Shown: one piece after another, positions 44,056-53,231 of the stretch | Numbering within the stretch: the stretch's first letter is position 1 | Layout of the letters: every line of letters begins with the position of its first letter | Notes under the pieces: generated by a model | What the model saw: the letters and a program-made list of their open reading frames with translations, nothing else | Databases searched by the model: none | What the model was told of the DNA's origin: nothing | From: CAZENU01 sp965222125 | GTDB taxonomy: Bacteria; Chloroflexota; Dehalococcoidia; Lucifugimonadales; CAZENU01 | Assembly (NCBI GenBank): GCA_965222125.1 | Contig: CBDCTC010000006.1 | Span: 310,001-374,000, forward strand | Direction of reading: 5' to 3' | Length of the DNA: 64,000 bases | Program-made: the position numbers and the translations under genes

Positions 44056-44520
44056 ATGACCGCCGCGAAGAGAGTCCTTACCGACGCGCAGCGCGAGCTG
44101 CTCGTGTGGGTGCTCGACCGCATCGTTCCGGCGGGCGATGGTCTGCCCGGCGCGGGCGAGCTCGGCGTCGCAGAGTTCGTCGAGAGCGCCGTCCTCTCCT
44201 CGCCGGGACAGACGCGCCTGCTCGTCGACGGCCTGAAGCTGATAGAGGTAACCTGCGGGAGACACGGCTCCGGGGCCTTCGGCGAGCTCGACGACGACGC
44301 GAGGGACGAGGTGCTGGGAGACGTCGAGTCCGAGTCGCCCCGGTTCTTCGACGAGCTCGTGCGGCTCACGTACGTCGGGTACTACTCCGAGCCCCGAGTC
44401 GTGGCTGCCCTGGGCCTTGAGGCGCGCCCGCCGCAGCCGCTGGGGTTCGATATGCAACAGGGCGACCTGTCGCTGGTGGAAAACGTCAGAAAGCGCGGCC
44501 CCGTCTACCGCGAGGCCTGA
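44056..44520 (+). CDS. Gluconate 2-dehydrogenase subunit 3-like protein
   Basis: 154 residues; TDAQRELLVWVLDRIVPAGD, LPGAGELGVAEFVESAVLSS and LVRLTYVGYYSEPRVVAALG match subunit 3 of membrane gluconate dehydrogenases, which binds the GMC flavoprotein. There is no twin-arginine signal, although family members often have one. It starts 19 bases after the GMC gene, confirming a two-subunit enzyme. A cytochrome subunit is not found nearby. Confidence 0.8.
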   Translation: MTAAKRVLTDAQRELLVWVLDRIVPAGDGLPGAGELGVAEFVESAVLSSPGQTRLLVDGLKLIEVTCGRHGSGAFGELDDDARDEVLGDVESESPRFFDELVRLTYVGYYSEPRVVAALGLEARPPQPLGFDMQQGDLSLVENVRKRGPVYREA

Positions 44521-44604
44521 CTGTCCGGCCTCATTGCGGGCTCACATGGGCCAGGGCTGGGGAGAAGGCCGCCGTCCGCGCATGGGGCCGATGGGTAGCG
44601 CGTC

Positions 44605-45318
44605 ATGTCTCTGAAGCTGGTCAACTGGAACGTCCAATGGGCTACGCCCGCGTCACGGCGAAGCGCTGAGATACTGCGTCGCATCGATGGACATGCGCCC
44701 GAGGTAGTCTGTCTCACCGAGACACACGCCGATCTGCTGTCTTGGGCCGGGCACACGATCTGCTCGCAGCCCGACTACGGACACCAAATCAAGCCCGGCC
44801 GTCGGAAAGTCCTGCTATGGTCTCGAGAATCGTGGAGGCAGGTCGATAACGTCGGAATAGACTCCATGCCGCCAGGACGGTTTGTGTCCGGATTTACGCG
44901 GACCTCGGTGGGGGACATGACCGTAATTGGGATATGTATCCCCTGGTCCGCGTCCCGGGTGCGCGGGAGGGAGGTCAAGAAGCGGATGTGGGAAGACCAC
45001 GAGACATACCTGGCCGGTCTCACCGAGGTGCTGGAGCGGTTCCCCGCGAAGCGCCTGATCGTGACGGGGGACTTCAACCAGCGTATCGGGCAACGCGGCA
45101 ATACACCGAGCCACCTTCGCTCGGCGCTTCGAGGCGCCTTCCCGCTCGGCATCACGATCGCCACCGCCGCGCTTGAGTATCAGGGGCGCAGAAGCATCGA
45201 CCACATAGCGGTGAGTGACGACCTGGCGGCCGAGTCGCTCGGCGTGATCGCCAACGTTCACGAACAGGCCACGCTGTCGGACCATTTTGGAGTTGTTGCC
45301 GACCTGTCCGTCGGTTGA
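44605..45318 (+). CDS. Endonuclease/exonuclease/phosphatase-family protein
   Basis: 237 residues with the metal-dependent nuclease/phosphatase motifs in order: LKLVNWNVQWATP, VVCLTETHADLLSW, RLIVTGDFNQRIGQ, RRSIDHIAVSDDL and LSDHFGVVADLSV. All catalytic positions (Asn, Glu, Asp-Asn, Asp-His) are present. It may act on DNA, phospholipids or phosphosugars. ATG 44605 follows a weak site. Only 37 bases separate it from the mannosidase. Confidence 0.85.
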   Translation: MSLKLVNWNVQWATPASRRSAEILRRIDGHAPEVVCLTETHADLLSWAGHTICSQPDYGHQIKPGRRKVLLWSRESWRQVDNVGIDSMPPGRFVSGFTRTSVGDMTVIGICIPWSASRVRGREVKKRMWEDHETYLAGLTEVLERFPAKRLIVTGDFNQRIGQRGNTPSHLRSALRGAFPLGITIATAALEYQGRRSIDHIAVSDDLAAESLGVIANVHEQATLSDHFGVVADLSVG

Positions 45319-45355
45319 CGCACTATCCCCGCCTGGCGGCCGAACAGGAGACGAG

Positions 45356-48300
45356 ATGATTACCGACTTCCGACACACCGCCGAGAAGCTCCAGCGCCGC
45401 ATCGACGAGATCGCGGCCTACGTCTACCGCGAACGGGCGCCGATCTCCGGCTGGCGCGTTGGGCCCGGCGAGCTGCCGGGCGCCGAGGCCCCCGCGTTCG
45501 ACGACAGCGGGTGGGCCGAGTTCCGGCCGCTGGAGCATATCGACGTGCCGGTGTGGCTGAGGGCGCGCGTGATGGTCCCCGCCAGCTTTGACGTCCAACC
45601 GGCCGCCCTGTACCTGCGTTTGGAGGGCGTCGAGCATTCGCTGTTCGGGACCGAGACGCTCGTCTACGTGGACGGCGAGCTCGTGCACGGCACCGACCCG
45701 TACCACCCGGAGATCGTGCTGAGCGAACACGCAGAGGGCGGCCGCGAGTACTCCGTCGCGCTCCACCTGTTCTGGCGACCCGACCTGAAGTACGTGAAGA
45801 TGCACCCGCAGCGCAGGCTGGAGCCGCCGGTCGAGTCGATGGTCACGGAGCTTGTGCGAATCGACCGGGCGGCCGAGCGCTTCTACTGGGACGCGGCCAC
45901 GGCGCACGCCGCGGCCATGACGATGGACGAGAACGACCTGCGCCGGCCGCGGACCCTGACGGCCCTGGACCGCGCCTTCGATCTGCTGGACCTGACGGAG
46001 CCCGTGGGAGACGCCTATTACGAGTCATTGGCGGAGGCCCAGGCTGCGCTCAGCGACGGCCTTCCCCGTCGAGCCGACGCGCCCGGCAGGCCGGAGCCGA
46101 CCGCGGTGGCCGTCGGGCAGACGCATATCGATGTCGCCTGGCTCTGGTCGATCCCCGTCACCCATAAGAAGATCGCCCGCACCTTCGCCACCATGCTGCG
46201 CATGATCGAGCAGTACCCCGGCTACCGCTTCTTCCAGAACCAGCCGCAGGTCTACGAGTACTGCAAGCTACTCTATCCGGACGTCTACGAGCAGGTGAAG
46301 GCCAGGGTGGCGGACGGTAGCTGGGAGGCGAACGGCGGCATGTGGGTGGAGCCGGACTGCAACGTCCCTTCGGGCGAATCGCTGGTGCGGCAGCTCGTCT
46401 ACGGGCAGCGCTACTTCCAGAGCGAGTTCGGGGTGCGCTCCGACGTGCTCTGCCTGATGGACGTATTCGGCATGCCCGGCTCGCTGCCTCAGCTCATGCG
46501 GGCCACCGGGATGAAGTACTTCGTCACCACGAAGATGTCGTGGAACCAGTACAACCGCATGCCCTACGACAGCTTCCAGTGGAAGGGCATCGACGGGACG
46601 AGCGTATTGACTCACCTGTTGACCGCGCCGGGCAAGACGGGTACCCGGACGGCGTGCAACGCGATCCTCGACCCGGAGATCGTGAAGGCGTCCTGGGATA
46701 ACTACCAGCAGAAGTTCATCAACGAGAAGGTCCTGTTCACCTACGGCTACGGCGACGGCGGCGGCGGCCCGTCCAAAGACATGCTGGAGCGGGCCGGAAG
46801 GCTGGCCGAGCTGGACGTGCCCGTGGGCCTGGAGATGGGCACGGTCGGCGGTTTCTTCCACGACCTCGAGCGGCGGATCGAGGGGGAGCGCGTCCCCGAG
46901 TGGAACGGCGAGCTGTACCTCGAGTTCCATCGCGGCACGTACACGACGCGCGGAAACTCCAAGAGGCTGAACCGCAAGAGCGAGGTGCTCTATCACGACG
47001 CTGAGCTGTTCGGCACGGTTGCGGCGACGCTCCTTGGGCGTCCCTATCCGCGCGAAGCCCTGACTGAGGGTTGGAAGCTGATCCTGGTCAACCAGATGCA
47101 CGACATCCTGCCCGGCACGACCACCCCGGACGTCGACGTCTACAGCCGGATTGACTACGAGCGGATCTTCGAGCTCGGGAGCACCGCCCTGAGTGGCGCG
47201 CTCGACGCCATCGCCGCCAACGTCGGCTCGGGGTCGCCCGGCTTCGTGCTCTTCAACTCGCTGTCATGGGAGCGCGACGACGTGGCCCGGGTGCGCCTGA
47301 GCGGCGCGCCGCCGGAGTTCCACGTCACCGACGGCTCGGGGTCGATGGTCCCGCACCAGGTGCTCCATCGGGACTCGGAGGGAGTCGACCTGCTGCTCGC
47401 CGCGCGGGACGTCCCGTCATGCGGCTACGCCGCGTACGCGCTGCGGAGCGGGCCGGCGCCGGCGCCGGCGGCTGCGACGTCGGTCAGCGAGACGGCGCTG
47501 GAGAATCGGTTCTTCCGCATCGAGCTCGACGAGCAGGGCGAAATATCGTCGCTGTACGACAAGCGCGCGGGCCGCGAGGTCCTCCCCGCGGGATCGAAGG
47601 CCAACCTGCTGCAGATGTTCGAGGACAAGCCGCTCGACTTTGACGCGTGGGAGATCGAGATCTACTACCAGAACAGGATGTGGGAGATCGACGGCCTGAA
47701 GTCGGTACGGGTGATCGAGACCGGCCCCGTACGCGCGGGCGTAGAGCTCAGGCGCCGGTTCGGGCGGTCGTCGGTCGTCCAGCGGATGTACATCTACGAC
47801 GAAGTGCCCAGAATCGACTTCGAAACGGAGATCGACTGGCACGAGAAGCATCGGCTGCTCAAGGTGGCCTTCCCGGTCGACGTTCACAGCACCAGCGCCA
47901 CGTACGAGATCCAGTTCGGCAACGTTGAGCGCCCGACGCACTGGAACACGTCGTGGGACTGGGGGCGATTCGAGGTCTGCGGGCAACGCTGGGCCGATCT
48001 CTCCGAGGGCGACTACGGCGTCTCGCTGCTCAACGACTGCAAGTACGGCCACGACGTCAAGGACAACGTCCTGCGGCTGACGCTGCTCAAGTCGTCCACG
48101 GCGCCCGACCCGAAGGCGGACGAGGGCCATCACCTGTTCACCTACAGCCTTTACCCGCACTCCGGAAACTGGCGCAACGGCACGATCAGACAGGGCTACG
48201 AGCTCAACTATCCGCTGCTGTCCGCCCCGGCCGACGGCGCGGGAACGCTGCCCGGCCGGCTGTCCTTCGTGTCGACCGACCGGGACAACGTCGTTGTCGA

Positions 48301-48559
48301 CACGGTCAAGCTGGCGGAAGACGGCGACGAGGTGGTCGTGCGGGCGTACGAGGCGTACGACCAGCGCGGCGACGTTTCCCTGCAATTTGGCCCGCCGGTC
48401 GTCCGGGCGTTCGACTGCAACCTGCTGGAGGAGGACCGGGAGCCCATCGACGTCGCGGACGACCGCGCCTCCCTCTACGTCACTCCGTACCAGGTCCGGA
48501 CCATAGCCGTGGAGACGGCGGCCTTCGACCATGGTCGCCTAGGAGGAGGTAAGCCATGA
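45356..48559 (+). CDS. GH38-family alpha-mannosidase
   Basis: Retaining zinc-dependent glycosidase releasing alpha-linked mannose, probably cytosolic. About 1067 residues, normal for family GH38. Metal-site VGQTHIDVAWLWSIPVTHKK (His, Asp; about residue 265), catalytic LCLMDVFGMPGSLPQLMRAT (nucleophile aspartate), FTYGYGDGGGGPSKDMLERA, and the C-terminal beta domains ending CNLLEEDREPIDVADDR. The ATG at 45356 has AGGAG upstream; the open frame extends further 5' over the previous gene's end. The next gene overlaps it by four bases. Confidence 0.92.
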   Translation: MITDFRHTAEKLQRRIDEIAAYVYRERAPISGWRVGPGELPGAEAPAFDDSGWAEFRPLEHIDVPVWLRARVMVPASFDVQPAALYLRLEGVEHSLFGTETLVYVDGELVHGTDPYHPEIVLSEHAEGGREYSVALHLFWRPDLKYVKMHPQRRLEPPVESMVTELVRIDRAAERFYWDAATAHAAAMTMDENDLRRPRTLTALDRAFDLLDLTEPVGDAYYESLAEAQAALSDGLPRRADAPGRPEPTAVAVGQTHIDVAWLWSIPVTHKKIARTFATMLRMIEQYPGYRFFQNQPQVYEYCKLLYPDVYEQVKARVADGSWEANGGMWVEPDCNVPSGESLVRQLVYGQRYFQSEFGVRSDVLCLMDVFGMPGSLPQLMRATGMKYFVTTKMSWNQYNRMPYDSFQWKGIDGTSVLTHLLTAPGKTGTRTACNAILDPEIVKASWDNYQQKFINEKVLFTYGYGDGGGGPSKDMLERAGRLAELDVPVGLEMGTVGGFFHDLERRIEGERVPEWNGELYLEFHRGTYTTRGNSKRLNRKSEVLYHDAELFGTVAATLLGRPYPREALTEGWKLILVNQMHDILPGTTTPDVDVYSRIDYERIFELGSTALSGALDAIAANVGSGSPGFVLFNSLSWERDDVARVRLSGAPPEFHVTDGSGSMVPHQVLHRDSEGVDLLLAARDVPSCGYAAYALRSGPAPAPAAATSVSETALENRFFRIELDEQGEISSLYDKRAGREVLPAGSKANLLQMFEDKPLDFDAWEIEIYYQNRMWEIDGLKSVRVIETGPVRAGVELRRRFGRSSVVQRMYIYDEVPRIDFETEIDWHEKHRLLKVAFPVDVHSTSATYEIQFGNVERPTHWNTSWDWGRFEVCGQRWADLSEGDYGVSLLNDCKYGHDVKDNVLRLTLLKSSTAPDPKADEGHHLFTYSLYPHSGNWRNGTIRQGYELNYPLLSAPADGAGTLPGRLSFVSTDRDNVVVDTVKLAEDGDEVVVRAYEAYDQRGDVSLQFGPPVVRAFDCNLLEEDREPIDVADDRASLYVTPYQVRTIAVETAAFDHGRLGGGKP

Positions 48560-48843
48560 TCGGAGTGTTGACTCATCACTGGGCGAAGGAGGGCAAGGCC
48601 ACCGAGGCCCGGGCGCTGCTGGACGGCAACGGTAGGGCCCAGAGCAAGGCGCCCGGGTTCGTGAGCCGCGTCACCCTGCACGCGCTGACCGATCCCGCGA
48701 AGATCACCTCCCTCGTGACGTGGGACAGCGAGGAGATATACGAACAGTGGCGGGCCAGTCCGGAGCGCGCCGCGGCCATGGCGGGCGCCTACGAGCTATG
48801 GTCGAGGCCGCCCGAGTCGGAGCGCTTCGAAGTAGCCGGGTAG
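48556..48843 (+). CDS. Antibiotic biosynthesis monooxygenase-like (ABM) protein
   Basis: 95 residues with the dimeric alpha-beta barrel pattern: IGVLTHHWAKEGKATEARAL, APGFVSRVTLHALTDPAKIT and LVTWDSEEIYEQWRASPERA. Members include small cofactor-free monooxygenases and haem-degrading proteins. Start ATG 48556 overlaps the mannosidase stop with AGGAGG just before it. Role in the sugar operon unknown. Confidence 0.8.
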   Translation: MIGVLTHHWAKEGKATEARALLDGNGRAQSKAPGFVSRVTLHALTDPAKITSLVTWDSEEIYEQWRASPERAAAMAGAYELWSRPPESERFEVAG

Positions 48844-48878
48844 CCGGCGACCCCGCGACCCCGCGACGCCCCTTCGGT

Positions 48879-49197
48879 AACTGTTCAGACCTGAGGGGCC
48901 GACACAACCCGATCACGCTGAGCAGCGCAGGTGCTTCACCGGCGCGGGTGGGCTGACTACCCTGGCCTGCCTGCCACGCCCACCTTCGGAGACCTTGGCA
49001 GAACTTCAGAAGTGGTGTTAGGTCTCGGCAGCAACTGCGCTGTTGAGCTTGACCATCCCCACCCCTGGATTCCGGCTCGGGGGCCGGAATGACGACTGTG
49101 CTTTGCTCGGCACGACAGACACACCCCTTCGTCATGCCCGCGCAGGCGGGCATCCAAGTGTTTGGAGGGACATTCGTCCCCTCAACTCCGAACAGTT
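48879..49197. repeat. Dispersed element, copy B, AACTGTTCAG-bounded
   Basis: Starts GGTAACTGTTCAG (48877-48889) and ends CCGAACAGTTACC (49188-49200), an 11-bp perfect inverted terminal sequence. It shares with copy A at 26.2 kb, in order: GACTACCCTGGC, GGAGACCTTGGCAG, GCGCTGTTGAGCTTGACC, CCCCACCCCTGGATTCCGGC, GGGGGCCGGAATGACGAC, GTCATGCC and GGAGGGACATTCGTCCC. No gene is contained. Confidence 0.7.
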
Positions 49198-49434
49198 ACC
49201 CCGACCACCCTTGGTGGCGCCAGTGCTTCACCGGCGCGTATCGAAGGGCGCACGCAACCGTCCCGTCAATGGTGGTTGGGCCCCACCCGAAGACTGAGTT
49301 GTGCTGTCCCTGCGGTACACCCCGACGAAGCGTCGGGGCACTCAGGCCGAACGGGTCGTGTGGGACGGCCCCGCCCCAATTCAGATTCCGAGAGTTTCTC
49401 CCGAGGTCTGAACAGTTACACCCCGTGTGTCAGA
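49198..49434. repeat. Non-coding stretch with palindromic repeats
   Basis: No supported gene. It contains GGCGCGTATCGAAGGGCGCA (also at about 13139), the hairpin CCCCGACG-aag-CGTCGGGG at 49320-49338, and another CTGAACAGTT at 49408-49417. These are members of the same dispersed repeat families as at 18.56, 26.2 and 28.2 kb. Confidence 0.65.
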
Positions 49435-49463
49435 TTGACCCTATCTGGCCTCTATGCTATATT
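49435..49463 (+). promoter_or_regulatory. Promoter of the ilv-leu operon
   Basis: TTGACC at 49435-49440, exactly 17 bases, TATATT at 49458-49463. Transcription would begin near 49470, just before the T-box leader. Confidence 0.8.
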
Positions 49464-49474
49464 CTGTGTTCGCG

Positions 49475-49790
49475 TTACAATCGAATCTTGAAGTGCGTTG
49501 AAGGGGAGTAGTAGCGGGCAGGCGGCAGAGAGCCGGTGGTCTGTGAAAACCGGTGCCGTTCGCGAACTCGCCCCGGAGCACCCGGCCTGAAGGGAAGCAG
49601 AGGTGACATGGCGCAGCGGGATACATACGCAGTGACCGCGTATCCTGCGCGCGCTATCGTCATCGTCCGCCTCAGTTAGGGTCGGGCGGTCGGCGCCGTT
49701 AACGCCTGAGAGTGGCTCCGATTTGATCGGGGCAAATTGGGTGGTACCACGAGATCCGGCATCCCGTCCCTTTGAGGCGGGATTTTTTTA
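49475..49790 (+). promoter_or_regulatory. T-box leader (tRNA-sensing riboswitch), probable Leu specifier
   Basis: Conserved elements appear in the right order: AGAGAG at 49527-49532, the apical stem I hairpin CCGGT...ACCGG (49533-49553), the segment GAACTCGCCCCGGAGC whose specifier position gives CTC (49567-49569, leucine), the T-box proper TTGGGTGGTACCACGAG (49737-49753), and an intrinsic terminator ATCCCGTC...GGCGGGAT followed by seven T (49761-49789). Uncharged tRNA-Leu would pair with the specifier and the T-box bulge and favour the antiterminator, allowing ilvB transcription. The specifier reading is by comparison with known leaders and was not folded by program. Confidence 0.88.
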
Positions 49791-49835
49791 TGGGCAAAAA
49801 GGACCGGCACACGTGGCACAGGAGACGAGATAACA

Positions 49836-51542
49836 ATGAAGTTCACAGGTTCACAACTGGTTTGCGAGAGCCTGCTCCGAGAGGGCGTCGACACGATCTT
49901 CGGCCTCCCCGGCGGGGCGATCCTGCCGCTGTATCAGACGCTGCCGGAGTACCCTCAGCTCCGGCACATCCTGGTGCGGCACGAGCAGGGGGCGGCGCAC
50001 GCCGCCGACGGCTACGCCCGAGTTACCGGCCGACCCGGCGTCGCGTGGGCGACTTCCGGCCCCGGCGCCACCAACCTGGTCACCGGCATAGCGACGGCCC
50101 AGATGGACTCCGTCCCGATGGTCCTGGTGACCGGCCAGGTGTCCAGGGCGTCCATCGGCACGGACGCCTTCCAGGAGACCGACACGACCGGCATCACCCT
50201 GCCGATCACCAAGCACAACTACCTCGTGATGGACCCGCTCGACATCCCGCGCGTGATGAAGGAGGCGTTCCACATTGCCTCCACGGGACGCCCGGGCCCT
50301 GTGCTCGTCGACGTTCCGAAGGACGTTCAGCAGGAGGAGGTCGAGCTGCCCAACGGCTTCGAATACCCGGAGACGGTCGACCTGCCCGGCTACAAGCCGA
50401 CGCTGGAGGGCCACGGCAGCCAGATCAAGAAGGCCGCAAAGCTCATCGACGAGTCCGAGCGCCCGGTGATCCTGGCGGGACACGGCGTGATCTTCTCGGG
50501 CGCGTTCGACGAGCTGAGAGAGCTGGCGGAGAAGGCGCAGATCCCGGTCATCACGACGCTGCTCGGGATCAGCAGCTTTCCCGACGACCACCTGCTGTGC
50601 GTCGGCATGCCGGGGATGCACGGCATGGCGTACGCCAGCCTCGCCATCGAGGAGGCCGACTTGCTGATCGCCCTGGGTATGCGCTTCGACGACCGGATCA
50701 CCGGCAAGCTCTCCGCCTTCGCGGTGAACTCGAAGAAGATACACGTCGACATCGACCCGTCGGAGATCGGCAAGAACGTCGCCGTAGACGTGCCGATAGT
50801 GGGCGACGTGGCGCGGGTGCTGCGGAAGCTCAATCCCAAGGTGGCCGAGGCCAGCCGCATTGAGTGGCTGCAGCGCATAGAGGAATTGAAGGCCGACCAC
50901 CCGTCGATGAACATCCGGGAGACCGACAAGCTGCTGCCCCAGTACGTCATCCGCGAGCTTTCGGAGGCGACGAACGGCCAGGCCATCGTCGTGACCGGCG
51001 TGGGCCAGCACCAGATGTGGGCGGCGCAGCACTACAAGTACACGGTGCCGCGCAGCCTCGTGACGTCCGGCGGCTCCGGCGCCATGGGCTACGAGGTGCC
51101 AGGCGCGATGGGAGCGCAGGTCGGAGCGCCGGACAGGGTCGTCTGGTCGGTCGCCGGCGACGGCGGCTTCCAGATGACGATGGCGGAGCTCGCCACGCTG
51201 ACGGAGAACAAGATCCCGGTCAAGTTCGCCATCATCAACAACCGCTATCTCGGCATGGTGCGGCAGTGGCAGGAGTTCTTCTACGCCAAGTCGTACGTCG
51301 CCACGGGGTACACCCACAACCCGGACTTCGTGAAGCTGGCCGACGCGTTCGGCATGCTCGGAATCCGTGTGACGGACAAGAGCCAGGTGCGCGGCGCGCT
51401 GGAGAGGGCGATGCAGTACGACGGCCCCGCGCTGATCGACTTCGTGGTGGAGGAAGAGGAGAACGTCTTCCCGATGATACCGGCGGGGCAGACGATCCAG
51501 GAGCTGATCGAGGAGCCCGTGCCCGAGGAGGTGCGGCGATGA
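49836..51542 (+). CDS. ilvB: Acetolactate synthase, large (catalytic) subunit
   Basis: Condenses two pyruvates, or pyruvate and 2-oxobutyrate, with TPP in the first common step of branched-chain amino acid synthesis. 568 residues. HILVRHEQGAAHAADGYARV contains the TPP glutamate; GQVSRASIGTDAFQETDTTG is typical; the C-terminal VVWSVAGDGGFQMTMAELAT and IINNRYLGMVRQWQEFFY complete the TPP/magnesium site and herbicide-site region. Start ATG 49836 after GGAGACGAG. It is the first gene after the T-box leader. The stop overlaps ilvN. Confidence 0.95.
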   Translation: MKFTGSQLVCESLLREGVDTIFGLPGGAILPLYQTLPEYPQLRHILVRHEQGAAHAADGYARVTGRPGVAWATSGPGATNLVTGIATAQMDSVPMVLVTGQVSRASIGTDAFQETDTTGITLPITKHNYLVMDPLDIPRVMKEAFHIASTGRPGPVLVDVPKDVQQEEVELPNGFEYPETVDLPGYKPTLEGHGSQIKKAAKLIDESERPVILAGHGVIFSGAFDELRELAEKAQIPVITTLLGISSFPDDHLLCVGMPGMHGMAYASLAIEEADLLIALGMRFDDRITGKLSAFAVNSKKIHVDIDPSEIGKNVAVDVPIVGDVARVLRKLNPKVAEASRIEWLQRIEELKADHPSMNIRETDKLLPQYVIRELSEATNGQAIVVTGVGQHQMWAAQHYKYTVPRSLVTSGGSGAMGYEVPGAMGAQVGAPDRVVWSVAGDGGFQMTMAELATLTENKIPVKFAIINNRYLGMVRQWQEFFYAKSYVATGYTHNPDFVKLADAFGMLGIRVTDKSQVRGALERAMQYDGPALIDFVVEEEENVFPMIPAGQTIQELIEEPVPEEVRR

Positions 51543-52114
51543 TGACCAACGGCACCGTCGACGGCGCGATGTCGCGCCACACCATCACGGCTTTGGTGCA
51601 CGACAGGCCGGGTGTCCTCAACCGCATATCCAGCATGTTCCGGCGGCGCGGCTTCAACATAGCGAGCCTTGCGGTCGGCCAGAGCGAGGAGCCCGACCTC
51701 TCGCGCATGACCTTCGTCATCGAGGGCGACGACAGGATCGTCGAGCAGATGACGAAGCACCTGCACAAGCTGATCGACGTCATCAAGGTGTCCGACATCT
51801 CCTACCAGAACATCGTTTCGCGCGAGCTCGCGCTGATCCGGGTGAGGGCAAACGTGCAGGCCCGCAGCGAAATCATGCAGATCGTCGACATCTTCAGGGC
51901 CAACATCATAGACGTGGCCGCCGATTCGCTGGTCGTCGAGGTCTCGGGCGACGAGGACAAGATCAACTCCCTCCAGGAGCTGCTCAAGAGCTTCGGCGTC
52001 CTGGAGATGATGAGGACGGGGACGATTGCCATGGACCGCGGCGCCGGCGCGGCGCCGAGTCAGAGGAGAGCGTTGGCCAAGTCGGACCGCTGGGGAGAGG
52101 CGTCCTCGGTATAG
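51539..52114 (+). CDS. ilvN: Acetolactate synthase, small (regulatory) subunit
   Basis: ACT-domain subunit that activates IlvB and gives valine feedback inhibition. 191 residues: HTITALVHDRPGVLNRISSM (ACT start), RRRGFNIASLAVGQSEEPDL, the RELALIRVRANVQARSEIMQ second domain and KINSLQELLKSFGVLEMMRT. A short tail follows the usual end. ATG 51539 overlaps the ilvB stop; a second ATG directly follows. Complete. Confidence 0.95.
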   Translation: MMTNGTVDGAMSRHTITALVHDRPGVLNRISSMFRRRGFNIASLAVGQSEEPDLSRMTFVIEGDDRIVEQMTKHLHKLIDVIKVSDISYQNIVSRELALIRVRANVQARSEIMQIVDIFRANIIDVAADSLVVEVSGDEDKINSLQELLKSFGVLEMMRTGTIAMDRGAGAAPSQRRALAKSDRWGEASSV

Positions 52115-52176
52115 ACAGGGCCGCTAGTCCGGGTTAGCTGAAGACAGGGGGCCGCAAAGGCGGAGAGCAACACCAC

Positions 52177-53175
52177 ATGACAAAGATGTACTACGAAAAC
52201 GACGCCGACATGTCCCTGCTGGAAGATAAGACGGTGGGGGTCGTCGGCTACGGCAGCCAGGGCCACGCCCACTCGCTCAATCTGAAGGACAACGGGATCG
52301 ACGTCAGGGTGGGCCTGTACGAGGGCAGCAGGAGCAAGGAGACGGCCGAGGGCGAAGGCCTGACGGTCGGCCTCGTCGCCGACATGGCCCGGGACTCGGA
52401 CATCATCATGATGCTCATACCCGACCACACGATGGCCGAGGTGTACAGAGAGTCCATCGAGCCGAACCTGTCGGCAGGCAAGACGCTGATGTTCGCCCAC
52501 GGCTTCAACATCCACTACGGGACGATCGTGCCGCCAGACACGGTGGACGTCTCGATGGTCGCCCCGAAGGCGCCCGGCCACCGGATGCGCGAGGTGTTCA
52601 CAAGGGGCTCGGGCGTGCCCGGATTGCTCGCAATCCACCAGGACGTGTCGGGCAGGGCGCATGACGTGGGGCTTGCCTACGCCAGGGGCGTGGGCTGCAC
52701 CAGGGCCGGCGTGCTCGACACGACCTTCAAGGAGGAGACTGAGACCGACCTGTTCGGCGAGCAGACGATCCTCTGCGGCGGCGTCACGGCGCTGATCAAG
52801 GCCGGGTTCGAGACGCTGGTCGAGGCTGGGTACCAGCCCGAGTCGGCCTACTTCGAGTGCATGCACGAGCTGAAACTGATAGTCGACCTGCTGTACCAGG
52901 GCGGCATGGAGTACATGCGCTACTCGGTCAGCGACACGGCGGAGTACGGCGACTACTCGCGCGGCCCCGTGGTGATCGACGAGCACGTCAAGGAGAACAT
53001 GAAGAAGGTGCTGGAGGCCGTGCAGGACGGCAGCTTCGCCCGCGAGTGGATCGCTGAGAACAACGAGGGGCGGCACCGCTTCATGCAGATGCGCAAGGAG
53101 AACGCCGAGCACCCCATCGAGAGCGTCGGCAAAGATCTCCGGGGAATGATGTCGTTCCTCAAGGACGCGGACTAA
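52177..53175 (+). CDS. ilvC: Ketol-acid reductoisomerase
   Basis: Isomerises and reduces acetolactate and acetohydroxybutyrate with NAD(P)H and magnesium. 332 residues, class I length. The Rossmann motif VGVVGYGSQGHAHSLNLKDN is followed by the cofactor-choice loop VGLYEGSRSKETAEGEGLTV, with serine and arginine that fit NADPH. The magnesium-site TDLFGEQTILCGGVTALIKA and ECMHELKLIVDLLYQGGMEY are intact. It starts 62 bases after ilvN. Downstream lies the first toxin-antitoxin-like cassette. Confidence 0.95.
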   Translation: MTKMYYENDADMSLLEDKTVGVVGYGSQGHAHSLNLKDNGIDVRVGLYEGSRSKETAEGEGLTVGLVADMARDSDIIMMLIPDHTMAEVYRESIEPNLSAGKTLMFAHGFNIHYGTIVPPDTVDVSMVAPKAPGHRMREVFTRGSGVPGLLAIHQDVSGRAHDVGLAYARGVGCTRAGVLDTTFKEETETDLFGEQTILCGGVTALIKAGFETLVEAGYQPESAYFECMHELKLIVDLLYQGGMEYMRYSVSDTAEYGDYSRGPVVIDEHVKENMKKVLEAVQDGSFAREWIAENNEGRHRFMQMRKENAEHPIESVGKDLRGMMSFLKDAD

Positions 53176-53231
53176 CGAGGCGAGCGCGGCCGGTCGGAGA
53201 TACAAGGCAGTGGACCAGTTGCCGGGGGACG

